A DNA stretch of 8,892 bases from an uncultured Bacteroidia bacterium (GTDB lineage Bacteria; Bacteroidota; Bacteroidia; Bacteroidales; UBA932): the NCBI GenBank assembly GCA_902767465.1, contig CACXHM010000138.1, positions 1-8,892 on the forward strand. Reading direction: 5' to 3'. The notes beneath the pieces were generated by a model. That model was not told the origin of the DNA. It was given only the letters and a program-made list of their open reading frames with translations, and made no database searches. The translations under genes were made by a program, and so were the position numbers. This document shows, piece after piece, positions 1 through 5,842 of the stretch (position 1 is its first letter; each line of letters starts with the position of its first letter).

Positions 1-16
1 AGTTTTCAAGAAGACC

Positions 17-30
17 GCGACTCACGTCGC
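17..30 (-). terminator. Small stem-loop downstream of the tonB-family gene, possible weak terminator
   Basis: A 5-bp stem (GCGAC / GTCGC) with a 4-nt loop lies about 20 bp past the stop codon of the minus-strand TonB-family gene. On the minus strand it is followed by a pyrimidine-rich stretch (GGTCTTCTT) but not by a proper T run. It could be a weak terminator or chance pairing. Nothing else is supportable in positions 1-50: all three plus-strand frames are open from the left edge, but over fewer than 20 codons. Confidence 0.2.
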
Positions 31-50
31 AGCCAGTCCATGTTGAAATG

Positions 51-839
51 TTAGCGTAATGTAAATATATATGTAATAGTACCTTCCTGCATTGCAGGAG
101 CATCGATTTTCTGATCGAAGTGAGCCTTCATGGCAGCAGACCTTGCTGCGGCCCACAGTTTGGAGTTTGAGACCGTGGTGCCGTCGGCTCCCGCCTCGGC
201 GCGTTTTACGTTCCCGTAGTTGTCAACCCATATTTTTACGACGACCTTTCCGCTTTCCTGAATGTCGTAGGTCGGTTTTATAAGGGTTGATTTGTTAACC
301 TTGCGGCCTTCCAGATGGGCATTTGCGACGCCCTCTGTCCTTGCGGTCTCTGTATTGCCGGTGGCCTGTCCGGCGCGGAATTGGGTAGAAGCTTCCCGTG
401 CTGAATGCGGAGCGGTGAGGCTTGTGTCTTTCTTCGCCATTCCCGGGAAGGTGGCCCTGGGATCCAGTTTCGGTTCCTCTTCGCGAGGGGGTTCCGGGGT
501 CTCAACGTCACCAAAATCATCGGGACTGGTGGCTGGTGTAAGGTTTTCGGCAATCCTTTCAACAGGGGATTCGCTCTTTTGGACGAATTCCACGTCTTTC
601 TCAAGGTCAACCTCTTCTCCAACAGGCTGCCTTCCGTAAACGGGCTTGGTCTCGATGAATTCCTCTTCGGTAAAGTCCAGCATGAAAGAAGTCTCCTCCG
701 GCGGAGGCCAGATGTATTTCAGGCCCGAGAACGACACCAGACATAGGGCGGCTGCATGCAGCAACACCGTCAAGGTGATGCCTGTCACTTTCGCCCTGTC
801 CTGCAGTCGTTGTCTTTCCCGGAGATATTCTTTCATCAT
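51..839 (-). CDS. TonB-family energy transducer (inner-membrane anchored, periplasm-spanning)
   Basis: This 262-residue protein probably links the ExbB-ExbD proton channel to outer-membrane transporters. It has a short basic cytoplasmic N-terminus (residues 1-17), one membrane anchor at about 18-44, and a long Glu/Pro-rich periplasmic region (about 45-180, including PPPEE near 46 and PEPPREEEPK near 115). The C-terminal domain, about 185-262, matches the TonB/TolA C-terminal fold: a GKVVVKIWVDNYGNV strand, then LWAAARSAAMKAHF and a final GTITYIFTLR strand. That ending is typical of Bacteroidota TonB-family proteins. The start is one of two adjacent ATGs (839 or 836); the first overlaps the exbD stop in an ATGA arrangement, which suggests translational coupling. 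No TonB-dependent receptor is nearby, so its client is unknown. A TolA-like role is an alternative. Confidence 0.85.
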   Translation of the reverse strand: MMKEYLRERQRLQDRAKVTGITLTVLLHAAALCLVSFSGLKYIWPPPEETSFMLDFTEEEFIETKPVYGRQPVGEEVDLEKDVEFVQKSESPVERIAENLTPATSPDDFGDVETPEPPREEEPKLDPRATFPGMAKKDTSLTAPHSAREASTQFRAGQATGNTETARTEGVANAHLEGRKVNKSTLIKPTYDIQESGKVVVKIWVDNYGNVKRAEAGADGTTVSNSKLWAAARSAAMKAHFDQKIDAPAMQEGTITYIFTLR

Positions 840-1249
840 TCAGGCTGTGTTGCGAGTATTACTTTGTAGTGGTTGCGCTTTGCGATGTTCATCACCTGCA
901 CGATCTCCCCGATGGGAACGGATTCATCGGAATATATGCTGAAAGTGGGGTCTTCTTCATTTTGAAGGAGGCCCACCAGGTCGTCCTCAACCTGGGATAT
1001 GCCGTTCTCGGCAAGTTCGTTGCCGTTGATGTGATAGGTGTATGTCCCGTCACCCCAGTCTTTTATGCTCACGCTTACTGTGGGTTTGGCGCTGACCTGT
1101 CCGGTGCTCTTGGGGAGCAGGAGCTTGAGTGCGTTGGGGTTGATCAGGGTGGATGTTACCAGAAAGAAGATGAGCAGCAGGAACACGATGTCGGTCATGC
1201 TCGACATCGAGAAAGTGGCATCCACCTTTGTCGTTCTCTTGATAGCCAT
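836..1249 (-). CDS. exbD: ExbD/TolR-family biopolymer transport protein
   Basis: This 137-residue protein has the usual length and layout of ExbD/TolR. It has a short basic N-terminus (MAIKRTTK), one transmembrane helix at about residues 19-36, and a periplasmic domain to the end. The helix begins with the SMTDIVFLLLIFFL motif; D20 is the membrane aspartate expected to carry protons, equivalent to Asp25 of E. coli ExbD. With the upstream ExbB homologue it would form the proton-motive-force-driven stator that energises the TonB-family protein encoded next. It starts 1 bp after the exbB stop and ends in a 4-bp overlap with the tonB-family start, so the three are almost certainly co-transcribed. 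Sequence alone does not separate ExbD from TolR; no Tol-Pal genes are present in the window. Confidence 0.9.
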   Translation of the reverse strand: MAIKRTTKVDATFSMSSMTDIVFLLLIFFLVTSTLINPNALKLLLPKSTGQVSAKPTVSVSIKDWGDGTYTYHINGNELAENGISQVEDDLVGLLQNEEDPTFSIYSDESVPIGEIVQVMNIAKRNHYKVILATQPE

Positions 1250-1250
1250 C

Positions 1251-1979
1251 TTATTCCGCTTTGCTGCCTTCCGGTTCGTTGAGCACGTCCATGAAGGCGA
1301 TGGTTGTGTTCTCCATGGTAAATACCACGTCTGAAATCCTTGAAGTGAGGTAGTTGTAACCGAAGTAAGCGAGAATACCCACTATAAGACCCCCGACGGT
1401 GGTGATCATTGCTTCGTAGATGCCTCCGGAAAGGAGGGTGATGTCGATATTGTTGCCTGCATTGGCCATGTTGAAGAAGGCCCGGACCATTCCCATTACA
1501 GTTCCGAGAAATCCTATCATAGGGGCGCCTCCGGAGATGGCTGCGAGGAAAGGAAGTCCTTTTTCGAGGCGTGCCACCTCAAGGTTGCCGGTGTTCTCTA
1601 CAGCGGTCTGGATATCACTCAGAGGCCTTCCGAAGCGCTCAAGACCTTTTTCTACCAACCTTGCGGTAGGGTTGTCATATTTGCCGCAGAGTGTGATGGC
1701 AGACTTTGTTTTGCCGTCGTGGATATAGTCGCGGATGTCGTCCATGAAGTTTTTGTCAACCTTTGACGCGCGGTTGATCTCGACAAGTTTTTTGCCGAAG
1801 ATGTAGATAGCGATAACCGAGAGCAGGAGAAGCACTATCATCAGCCATCCGCCCTTTACGGCCATGTCGATGAGGGAGTAGGACATCTCTTGCGGAACCG
1901 GTGCGGCCTGGACTGCTTCTGCGAGCGTGTCGGCCTGTAGTAAAGAAAACAGCATAATTCCTATAAATTTCAATATCAT
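1251..1979 (-). CDS. exbB: MotA/TolQ/ExbB proton channel family protein
   Basis: This 242-residue inner-membrane protein has the family's three-helix topology: TM1 at about residues 43-63, a cytoplasmic domain at about 64-140, TM2 at about 141-164 and TM3 at about 187-210. Conserved features include the GFLGTVMGMVRAF stretch (156-168) and polar Thr residues in TM2 and TM3 (T160, T193, T194) that line the proton path in this family. With ExbD it forms a channel that converts proton flux into motion of the TonB-family protein. The annotated ATG gives a weakly hydrophobic N-terminal extension. An internal ATG at 1955 (residue 9) is a credible alternative, because a promoter-like TATATTTG box lies immediately before position 1979. 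First gene of the three-gene minus-strand operon. Confidence 0.9.
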   Translation of the reverse strand: MILKFIGIMLFSLLQADTLAEAVQAAPVPQEMSYSLIDMAVKGGWLMIVLLLLSVIAIYIFGKKLVEINRASKVDKNFMDDIRDYIHDGKTKSAITLCGKYDNPTARLVEKGLERFGRPLSDIQTAVENTGNLEVARLEKGLPFLAAISGGAPMIGFLGTVMGMVRAFFNMANAGNNIDITLLSGGIYEAMITTVGGLIVGILAYFGYNYLTSRISDVVFTMENTTIAFMDVLNEPEGSKAE

Positions 1980-1980
1980 G

Positions 1981-1988
1981 CAAATATA
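1981..1988 (-). promoter_or_regulatory. Bacteroidota -7-type promoter box (TATATTTG) at the start of the exbB operon
   Basis: On the minus strand this reads TATATTTG, an exact match to the Bacteroidetes TAnnTTTG consensus. It sits one base upstream of the first possible exbB ATG. A transcription start a few bases downstream would fall inside the annotated 5' end and leave a short leader before the ATG at 1955. I found no TTTG -33 element at the usual 19-21 bp spacing, so the call rests on one box in AT-rich DNA. Confidence 0.35.
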
Positions 1989-2012
1989 ATCAAAAAAATC
2001 GGCTTTTTTGAT
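1989..2012. repeat. AT-rich inverted repeat between truA and exbB (operator or terminator candidate)
   Basis: A perfect 9-bp inverted repeat, ATCAAAAAA (1989-1997) and TTTTTTGAT (2004-2012), is separated by 6 bases. It lies in the 63-bp gap between the truA stop and the exbB start and abuts the putative -7 box. As RNA on the minus strand it would be a weak A/U hairpin with a U run in its second arm, so it could help end truA transcription. As DNA it is placed where an operator over the exbB promoter would be. The sequence does not decide between these. Confidence 0.4.
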
Positions 2013-2042
2013 GCTGCCCGCATTTTCTCTCAGGAGAGTTTA

Positions 2043-2999
2043 TCAATATTCAACGCTTGAAAGGAAGAGGGCGTGTCCTGGGACGGATTCTCCGGCCAAA
2101 GACCGACGGGGCGGGTTCTCCCTGTTTTTTTGCCCTTGGTTTCCATCCGAAGGGGATACCGGGAGCACCAGACCTGCGAAATCTTTTATGGAACGTTTCC
2201 CTCGGCCCACTTCCACGAGCGTGCCCACGATGGCGCGCACCATGTTCCGAAGGAACCGGTCGGCGGATATACGAAAATACCAGTACTGCGGCTCCTGTAC
2301 GGCTTGATCGGCGCATGCAGGAGCGGCCGGAACTTTCCCTTCGCAGGCGTCATACGGACGGGCAATGCAGGTACCGGGCTCCCCTTGTGGGACACGGACC
2401 TGCCCTTTGCCCGCCGCGGAAGGCAGGAAAGTTCCGGCCGCATCCCCCATCACCTGCAGATGCGTAGGCATATAGGGCTTCCAAAACGCCTCGTAAACGG
2501 TGCAAACAGAAGTCTTGTTGTCGGCTCCCACTTTCTCAAAACAAGAAAAATCGTGTGTGCCCACAAGCATCGTGGCTGCCCTGTTCATTGCATCGAAATC
2601 CAGCCCCGGGTAGCCGCACTGCCACGAAAAAGAATTCATGAACGGATCTTTGCGCCGGTGGATAAAGTATGTATATTCCCGGCGTACTGCATCAAAACGC
2701 GCATGAAATCCGGGATCCGCCGGGGCCACTGAATCAACCGCCACATCCCTTGGAAGGATGGCATTTAATTTGTAGCGGAAGTCTTCTGCCGCAAGGCCTT
2801 CGGGCCCGTCGAAACACGCAACGTAACCAATTGCGTTTACTGCTGTGTCGGTGCGTCCGGCTCCAATCACCGGAGTATCAGCGCCCAACAGCCTGCCAAG
2901 GGCTTCTTCGAGCGTTTGCTGCACAGAGGGGGCGGATGGCTGGCGCTGCCAGCCGCGGAAGGCTGCACCGCAGTAAGATAATTTAATACAGTAATGCAT
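2043..2999 (-). CDS. truA: tRNA pseudouridine(38-40) synthase TruA with two extra segments
   Basis: TruA isomerises uridines 38-40 in the anticodon arm of many tRNAs to pseudouridine. The N-terminal strand is canonical (residues 1-19, including LSYCGAAFRGWQRQ), followed by the catalytic loop GAGRTDTAVNA with catalytic Asp at D51. It also has FHARFDAVRREYTYFI near 98, GTHDFSCF near 147, ISADRFLRNMVRAIVGT at about 244-260 and the usual end AGESVPGHALFLSSVEY. From the ATG at 2999 it is 318 residues, against roughly 245-260 in most TruA proteins. The excess is an insertion at about 177-238, carried by a long palindrome, and a smaller one at about 279-301. The catalytic loop is unusual: family members normally have G-V-H where this has A-V-N. 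A TTG at 3008 could start three codons earlier, but ATG aligns better with the family. The reading frame is intact on both sides of each insert. Confidence 0.9.
   Translation of the reverse strand: MHYCIKLSYCGAAFRGWQRQPSAPSVQQTLEEALGRLLGADTPVIGAGRTDTAVNAIGYVACFDGPEGLAAEDFRYKLNAILPRDVAVDSVAPADPGFHARFDAVRREYTYFIHRRKDPFMNSFSWQCGYPGLDFDAMNRAATMLVGTHDFSCFEKVGADNKTSVCTVYEAFWKPYMPTHLQVMGDAAGTFLPSAAGKGQVRVPQGEPGTCIARPYDACEGKVPAAPACADQAVQEPQYWYFRISADRFLRNMVRAIVGTLVEVGRGKRSIKDFAGLVLPVSPSDGNQGQKNRENPPRRSLAGESVPGHALFLSSVEY
2291..2324. repeat. Short inverted repeat beside the main truA palindrome
   Basis: GCTCCTG (2291-2297) is the exact reverse complement of CAGGAGC (2318-2324), with a 20-nt spacer. It directly abuts, and overlaps by two bases, the outer arm of the large palindrome at 2323-2441. 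It may be a second hairpin of the same element, but seven base pairs alone could be chance. Confidence 0.35.
2323..2441. repeat. Long palindromic element inside truA (perfect 16-bp arms, extended imperfect hairpin)
   Basis: The outer arms GCGGCCGGAACTTTCC (2323-2338) and GGAAAGTTCCGGCCGC (2426-2441) are perfect reverse complements. Pairing continues inward with small bulges: 2339-2342 with 2419-2422, 2343-2344 with 2416-2417, 2346-2349 with 2412-2415, 2361-2365 with 2407-2411, 2367-2372 with 2398-2403, 2374-2376 with 2395-2397, and 2380-2383 with 2389-2392. By hand I count about 44 pairs in 119 bases. The element is translated in frame as part of TruA. It resembles a small non-autonomous palindromic element of the RPE or MITE type; no transposase or second copy is visible in the window, and I did not identify a target-site duplication. 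Confidence 0.8.
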
Positions 3000-3005
3000 A
3001 GACTG

Positions 3006-3036
3006 CAAAATTATTAAAATATATGGAAAGTGTAAA
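3006..3036 (-). promoter_or_regulatory. Candidate truA promoter in the truA-moxR divergent gap
   Basis: On the minus strand TAATTTTG (3006-3013) matches the Bacteroidetes -7 consensus TAnnTTTG. A TTTA (3033-3036), one mismatch from the -33 TTTG, lies 19 bp upstream, which is the expected spacing. The -33 half would lie inside the first codons of moxR. Transcription would begin close to the truA ATG at 2999, giving a very short leader or none. In this AT-rich gap a chance match is possible. Confidence 0.35.
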
Positions 3037-4015
3037 TATAAAGGAACTCAACGAACGCATCCAGCAGGAAAGCGGATTCGTGGATATCCTTTCACTCGAA
3101 ATGGGCAAGGTCATCGTGGGACAGAAACATCTTGTAGAGAACTTGATGATTGCCCTTCTCGCAAACGGCCATATCTTGCTCGAAGGTGTGCCGGGGCTTG
3201 CCAAGACCCTCGCAATCAGCACTCTCAGCAAAGCCGTGAATGCTAAGTTCAACCGTATCCAGTTCACCCCGGACCTGTTGCCTGCCGATGTGGTTGGAAC
3301 CCTCATCTATTCGCAGAAAAAAGAGACTTTTGAGGTGCGCAAGGGCCCTGTGTTTGCCAATTTCGTGCTGGCTGATGAAATCAACCGTGCTCCTGCAAAG
3401 GTGCAGAGTGCGCTGCTCGAGGCCATGCAGGAGAGGCAGGTCACCATCGGCGACAGCACTTTCGCCTTGCCGGAGCCTTTTCTTGTGATGGCAACCCAGA
3501 ACCCCATCGAGCAGGAGGGGACCTATCCTCTGCCCGAAGCGCAGGTCGACCGTTTCATGCTGAAGGTGGTGGTGGATTATCCAAAAAAAGAAGAGGAAAA
3601 ACTCATCATCCGCATGAACAATACAGGCGTTTTTCCCACGCCGAATCCTGTAGTGAGCCCCGAAGATATCATCCGTGCCCGTAACGTCGTGCGGGAAGTA
3701 TATATGGACGAAAAGATAGAACGCTACATAGTTGATATCGTGTATGCGACCCGCACTCCGGAGGAGTATGGACTTAAAAACCTCAAAGATCTTATTTCTT
3801 ACGGGGGTTCTCCTCGTGCCAGCATTTCGCTGAGCGCAGCGGCAAAGGCATACGCTTTTATCAAACGCAGGGGCTATGTGATCCCGGAAGATGTCCGCGC
3901 CGTATGCCCCGAAGTTCTTCGCCACCGTATCGGCCTCACTTACGAAGCTGAGGCGGAAAATGTTACCTCCGAAGAAATTATCTCTCAGGTAATCAATGCA
4001 GTAGTGGTTCCGTAG
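3023..4015 (+). CDS. MoxR-family AAA+ ATPase, first gene of the Bat operon
   Basis: This 330-residue cytoplasmic ATPase has all the AAA+ motifs of the MoxR family: Walker A GVPGLAKT (55-62), Walker B VLADE (115-119), sensor 1 in ATQNP (N160), the PEAQVDRF arginine-finger region (171-178) and sensor 2 GGSPRA (R265). MoxR proteins are thought to act as chaperones that assemble or activate partners carrying von Willebrand A domains, and the next genes encode such partners. It is divergent from truA across a 23-bp gap, has no Shine-Dalgarno site but an A/T-rich leader as is usual in Bacteroidota, and ends 1 bp before the DUF58 gene. I could not find a clear -7 box for it; any promoter must overlap the 5' end of truA. 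Confidence 0.93.
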   Translation: MESVNIKELNERIQQESGFVDILSLEMGKVIVGQKHLVENLMIALLANGHILLEGVPGLAKTLAISTLSKAVNAKFNRIQFTPDLLPADVVGTLIYSQKKETFEVRKGPVFANFVLADEINRAPAKVQSALLEAMQERQVTIGDSTFALPEPFLVMATQNPIEQEGTYPLPEAQVDRFMLKVVVDYPKKEEEKLIIRMNNTGVFPTPNPVVSPEDIIRARNVVREVYMDEKIERYIVDIVYATRTPEEYGLKNLKDLISYGGSPRASISLSAAAKAYAFIKRRGYVIPEDVRAVCPEVLRHRIGLTYEAEAENVTSEEIISQVINAVVVP

Positions 4016-4016
4016 A

Positions 4017-4904
4017 ATGAGCGCTGACGCAACAGAATTGCTGAAGAAGGTACGGAAGATAGAAATCCGTACCAAGGCGCTTTCCCACCAGATTTTTGCG
4101 GGAGAGTATCATTCCGCATTCAAGGGGCGGGGGATGGCTTTCAGCGAAGTGCGTGAATATCAGTACGGTGACGATGTGCGGAATATGGACTGGAATGTTA
4201 CCGCCCGAATGAGGAGCCCGTACGTGAAGGTGTTCGAAGAAGAGAGGGAGATGACGGTGGTGCTGCTGGTGGACGTGAGCCGGTCCGGTCTGTTCGGAAC
4301 CAGTGTCAGCACCAAAAGGGAACTTCTGGCGGAAATTGCTGCCGTGCTGTCGTTCAGCGCCACCCTCAATAACGACAAGGTGGGGGTGCTGTTCTTCAGC
4401 GACAGGGTCGAAAAGTTCATTCCTCCGGGAAAAGGACGCAGCCATCTTCTGCATATAATCAGGGAGATGCTGGAACTGCAGCCTTCTTCCGACGGTACCG
4501 ACATTGCCGCGGCGCTTGAGTTCCTTGCCGCAGCGATCAAGAAGAAATGCACGGCATTCCTGCTCAGCGATATGATCGATGCCGATGCGGCGGGACATCC
4601 GCGCTATGAGCACGCGCTCAAGGTTGCTGCCGGCAGGCACGATCTCTCGGTGATTAAGGTTTATGATCCGAGGGAAAGGGCTCTGCCCGCGGTGGGCCTC
4701 GTCAATATCAAAGACAGCGAGTCCGGCCGCTGCGCATGGGTAAATACCGACAGTGCCAGGACCCGAAGAAAGTATTCCGAGTGGTTCTGCAGACTTGAAG
4801 ACGGTGAAAAGCAGCTTTTTAACCGATATCACGTGGACAGCGTCGACATATCTACAGATTCCGATTACGTCAAGGGACTTATGGCTTTATTTGCTGGAAG
4901 ATGA
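4017..4904 (+). CDS. DUF58 protein with VWA-like fold, MoxR partner
   Basis: This 295-residue protein carries the DUF58 signature: FKGRGMAFSEVREY (35-48) followed by GDDVRNMDWNVTARM (51-65) and KVFEEERE (71-78). The VWA-like core has a complete MIDAS metal site: D86-x-S88-x-S90 in VDVSRSG, T161 in DGTD and D185 in LLSDM. There is no signal peptide or membrane segment, so it should be cytoplasmic or peripheral to the membrane. DUF58 proteins are regularly encoded beside MoxR ATPases, and it likely binds the ATPase or links it to the membrane VWA proteins; its exact activity is unknown. It starts 1 bp after moxR and its stop overlaps the next start (ATGA), so translational coupling is likely. 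Confidence 0.9.
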   Translation: MSADATELLKKVRKIEIRTKALSHQIFAGEYHSAFKGRGMAFSEVREYQYGDDVRNMDWNVTARMRSPYVKVFEEEREMTVVLLVDVSRSGLFGTSVSTKRELLAEIAAVLSFSATLNNDKVGVLFFSDRVEKFIPPGKGRSHLLHIIREMLELQPSSDGTDIAAALEFLAAAIKKKCTAFLLSDMIDADAAGHPRYEHALKVAAGRHDLSVIKVYDPRERALPAVGLVNIKDSESGRCAWVNTDSARTRRKYSEWFCRLEDGEKQLFNRYHVDSVDISTDSDYVKGLMALFAGR

Positions 4905-5842
4905 AAATTGTTCTGGGCTTCATACTCTATCTGTTTGCGGACATTGTCCCCATGGGCGATGCTTTCTTGAACAACTTGCAGAAAAGGGATTCCGTGCTGG
5001 TTGGAGACCGGCTCGAATACGGGATCAGGCTCGACACTGTGCACGCAATGACCGGGTTCCTTTTCCCGGAATTCAAGAGCGGCGATACCCTGACGGTTGT
5101 AAGGGGCTGGCAGTTGGATACGAGCAATGTTTCCCTTCGCAAAATGACTTTCACCCTCAAGGGCAGCATTCTCCTGTCTCCGTTCGAAGAAGGCATCTAC
5201 AAACTCCCTCCTCTTGCGGTGGTGCGTGCCGTGGGCGAAAAAATTGATACTCTCATTTTCTCTTCACCCGAATTGGAAGTCAAGCCTATACCCATCGACA
5301 CCGCGAGTTTCGTAATCCATGATATAAAACCCCAGATACGCTATCCGGTCACCCTGGGAGAAATTCTTCCATGGATCGGCGCGGCTGTGATTCTCGGGGC
5401 TGCCGTCGCCATGTTGATCTGGCTGGCAAGACGCCGTCGCATGAAGGAGGAAGAAGAAAAAGCCAAAGATCCCGCACACATCGTAGCACTACGTAAGCTT
5501 GAAAAATACCGCGGCGACAAATACTGGGCGCCGGACAAGCAGAAAGCTTTCTATTCCGGGGTTACGGACACTCTCAAGACGTATATGGAGGCCAGATTCG
5601 GAGTGGATGCGCCGGAAATGACAACCGCAGAGGTCTTCGATGCCCTGAAGGCGGAAAAAGATATCACCCCTGAACTGTTTTCACAAACCAGGGAACTTTT
5701 CGAGACGGCCGATTTCGTGAAGTTCGCCAAACATGCGGCATCTGATGAATACAACGCCAAAGTGGTGCCTGTGGCTGTGCGTTTTGTGACGGATACCTAT
5801 CGCAGCACGCTTGAGGAGGAGCGGAAAGAAGATGTTCTTTGA
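4901..5842 (+). CDS. Uncharacterised membrane-anchored protein of the Bat operon
   Basis: This 313-residue protein occupies the position between DUF58 and batA where Bacteroidota Bat operons often carry an unnamed gene. Residues 3-14 form a weak signal-like hydrophobic stretch. Residues ~28-130 look like an extracytoplasmic beta-rich domain (DSVLVGDRLEYGIRL at 30-44, and PFEEGIYKLPPL at 94-105), reminiscent of the start of BatD-type Ig-like domains. One clear transmembrane helix lies at about 157-176, followed by an RRRR stop-transfer and a charged helical cytoplasmic tail of about 130 residues (KAFYSGVTDTLKTYMEARFG near 214). It would bridge the periplasm and the cytoplasmic ATPase. It overlaps the upstream gene by 4 bp and batA by 11 bp. 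I do not recognise a named family, so its function is inferred from location only. Confidence 0.85.
   Translation: MKIVLGFILYLFADIVPMGDAFLNNLQKRDSVLVGDRLEYGIRLDTVHAMTGFLFPEFKSGDTLTVVRGWQLDTSNVSLRKMTFTLKGSILLSPFEEGIYKLPPLAVVRAVGEKIDTLIFSSPELEVKPIPIDTASFVIHDIKPQIRYPVTLGEILPWIGAAVILGAAVAMLIWLARRRRMKEEEEKAKDPAHIVALRKLEKYRGDKYWAPDKQKAFYSGVTDTLKTYMEARFGVDAPEMTTAEVFDALKAEKDITPELFSQTRELFETADFVKFAKHAASDEYNAKVVPVAVRFVTDTYRSTLEEERKEDVL
5814..5819 (+). promoter_or_regulatory. Shine-Dalgarno-like AGGAGG before batA
   Basis: AGGAGG lies 12 nt before the ATG at 5832, inside the 3' end of the preceding gene. A TTG at 5811 would put this motif inside the coding region, so it favours ATG 5832 as the batA start. 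Strong Shine-Dalgarno sites are uncommon in Bacteroidota, and the motif also codes for Glu-Glu in the upstream frame, so it may be incidental. Confidence 0.35.

Larger units (their letters stand above)
2286..2471 (-). other. In-frame insertion in truA (about 62 codons)
   Basis: The segment codes for TruA residues ~177-238, between the strand ending TVYEAFWKPYM and the conserved strand starting YWYFRISADRF. In ordinary TruA proteins I expect only about ten residues here. The inserted peptide is rich in Ala, Gly, Pro and Gln, has two or three Cys, and shows no recognisable fold. The boundaries are estimated from memory of the family and may be off by several codons. The DNA contains two inverted repeats, annotated separately. 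Confidence 0.65.

Noticed and set aside
1..59. End of a convergent plus-strand gene, or start of another minus-strand gene, at the left edge
   Set aside because: All three plus frames are open for fewer than 20 codons and none is distinctive. On the minus strand the ATG at 41 meets a stop after 11 codons, and a GTG frame is open for only eight codons to the edge. This is too little to support a gene.
2286..2471. truA as a frameshifted or misassembled pseudogene
   Set aside because: The reading frame is continuous through the extra segment, with conserved TruA strands on both sides and a canonical C-terminus. A misassembled inverted duplication would be expected to give long perfect arms, whereas here only 16 bp are perfect and the rest is diverged.
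2073..2732. Plus-strand frame of 219 codons across the truA insertion
   Set aside because: It is antisense to truA and no promoter or start context was seen. The truA frame continues with conserved motifs on both sides of the insertion.
3092..4075. Minus-strand frame of 327 codons opposite moxR
   Set aside because: It lies wholly antisense to a MoxR gene with every AAA+ motif. Its translation is rich in His, Arg, Cys and Phe with no domain pattern, typical of a shadow frame in GC-rich coding DNA.
3993..4832. Minus-strand frame of 279 codons opposite the DUF58 gene
   Set aside because: Antisense shadow of a gene with a full DUF58 signature and MIDAS site; the translation shows no recognisable motif.
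5811..5831. TTG at 5811 as the batA start
   Set aside because: The seven added residues (RRSGKK-type) are not expected in BatA, and AGGAGG would lie inside the coding region. ATG 5832 gives the usual short N-terminus before the first helix.
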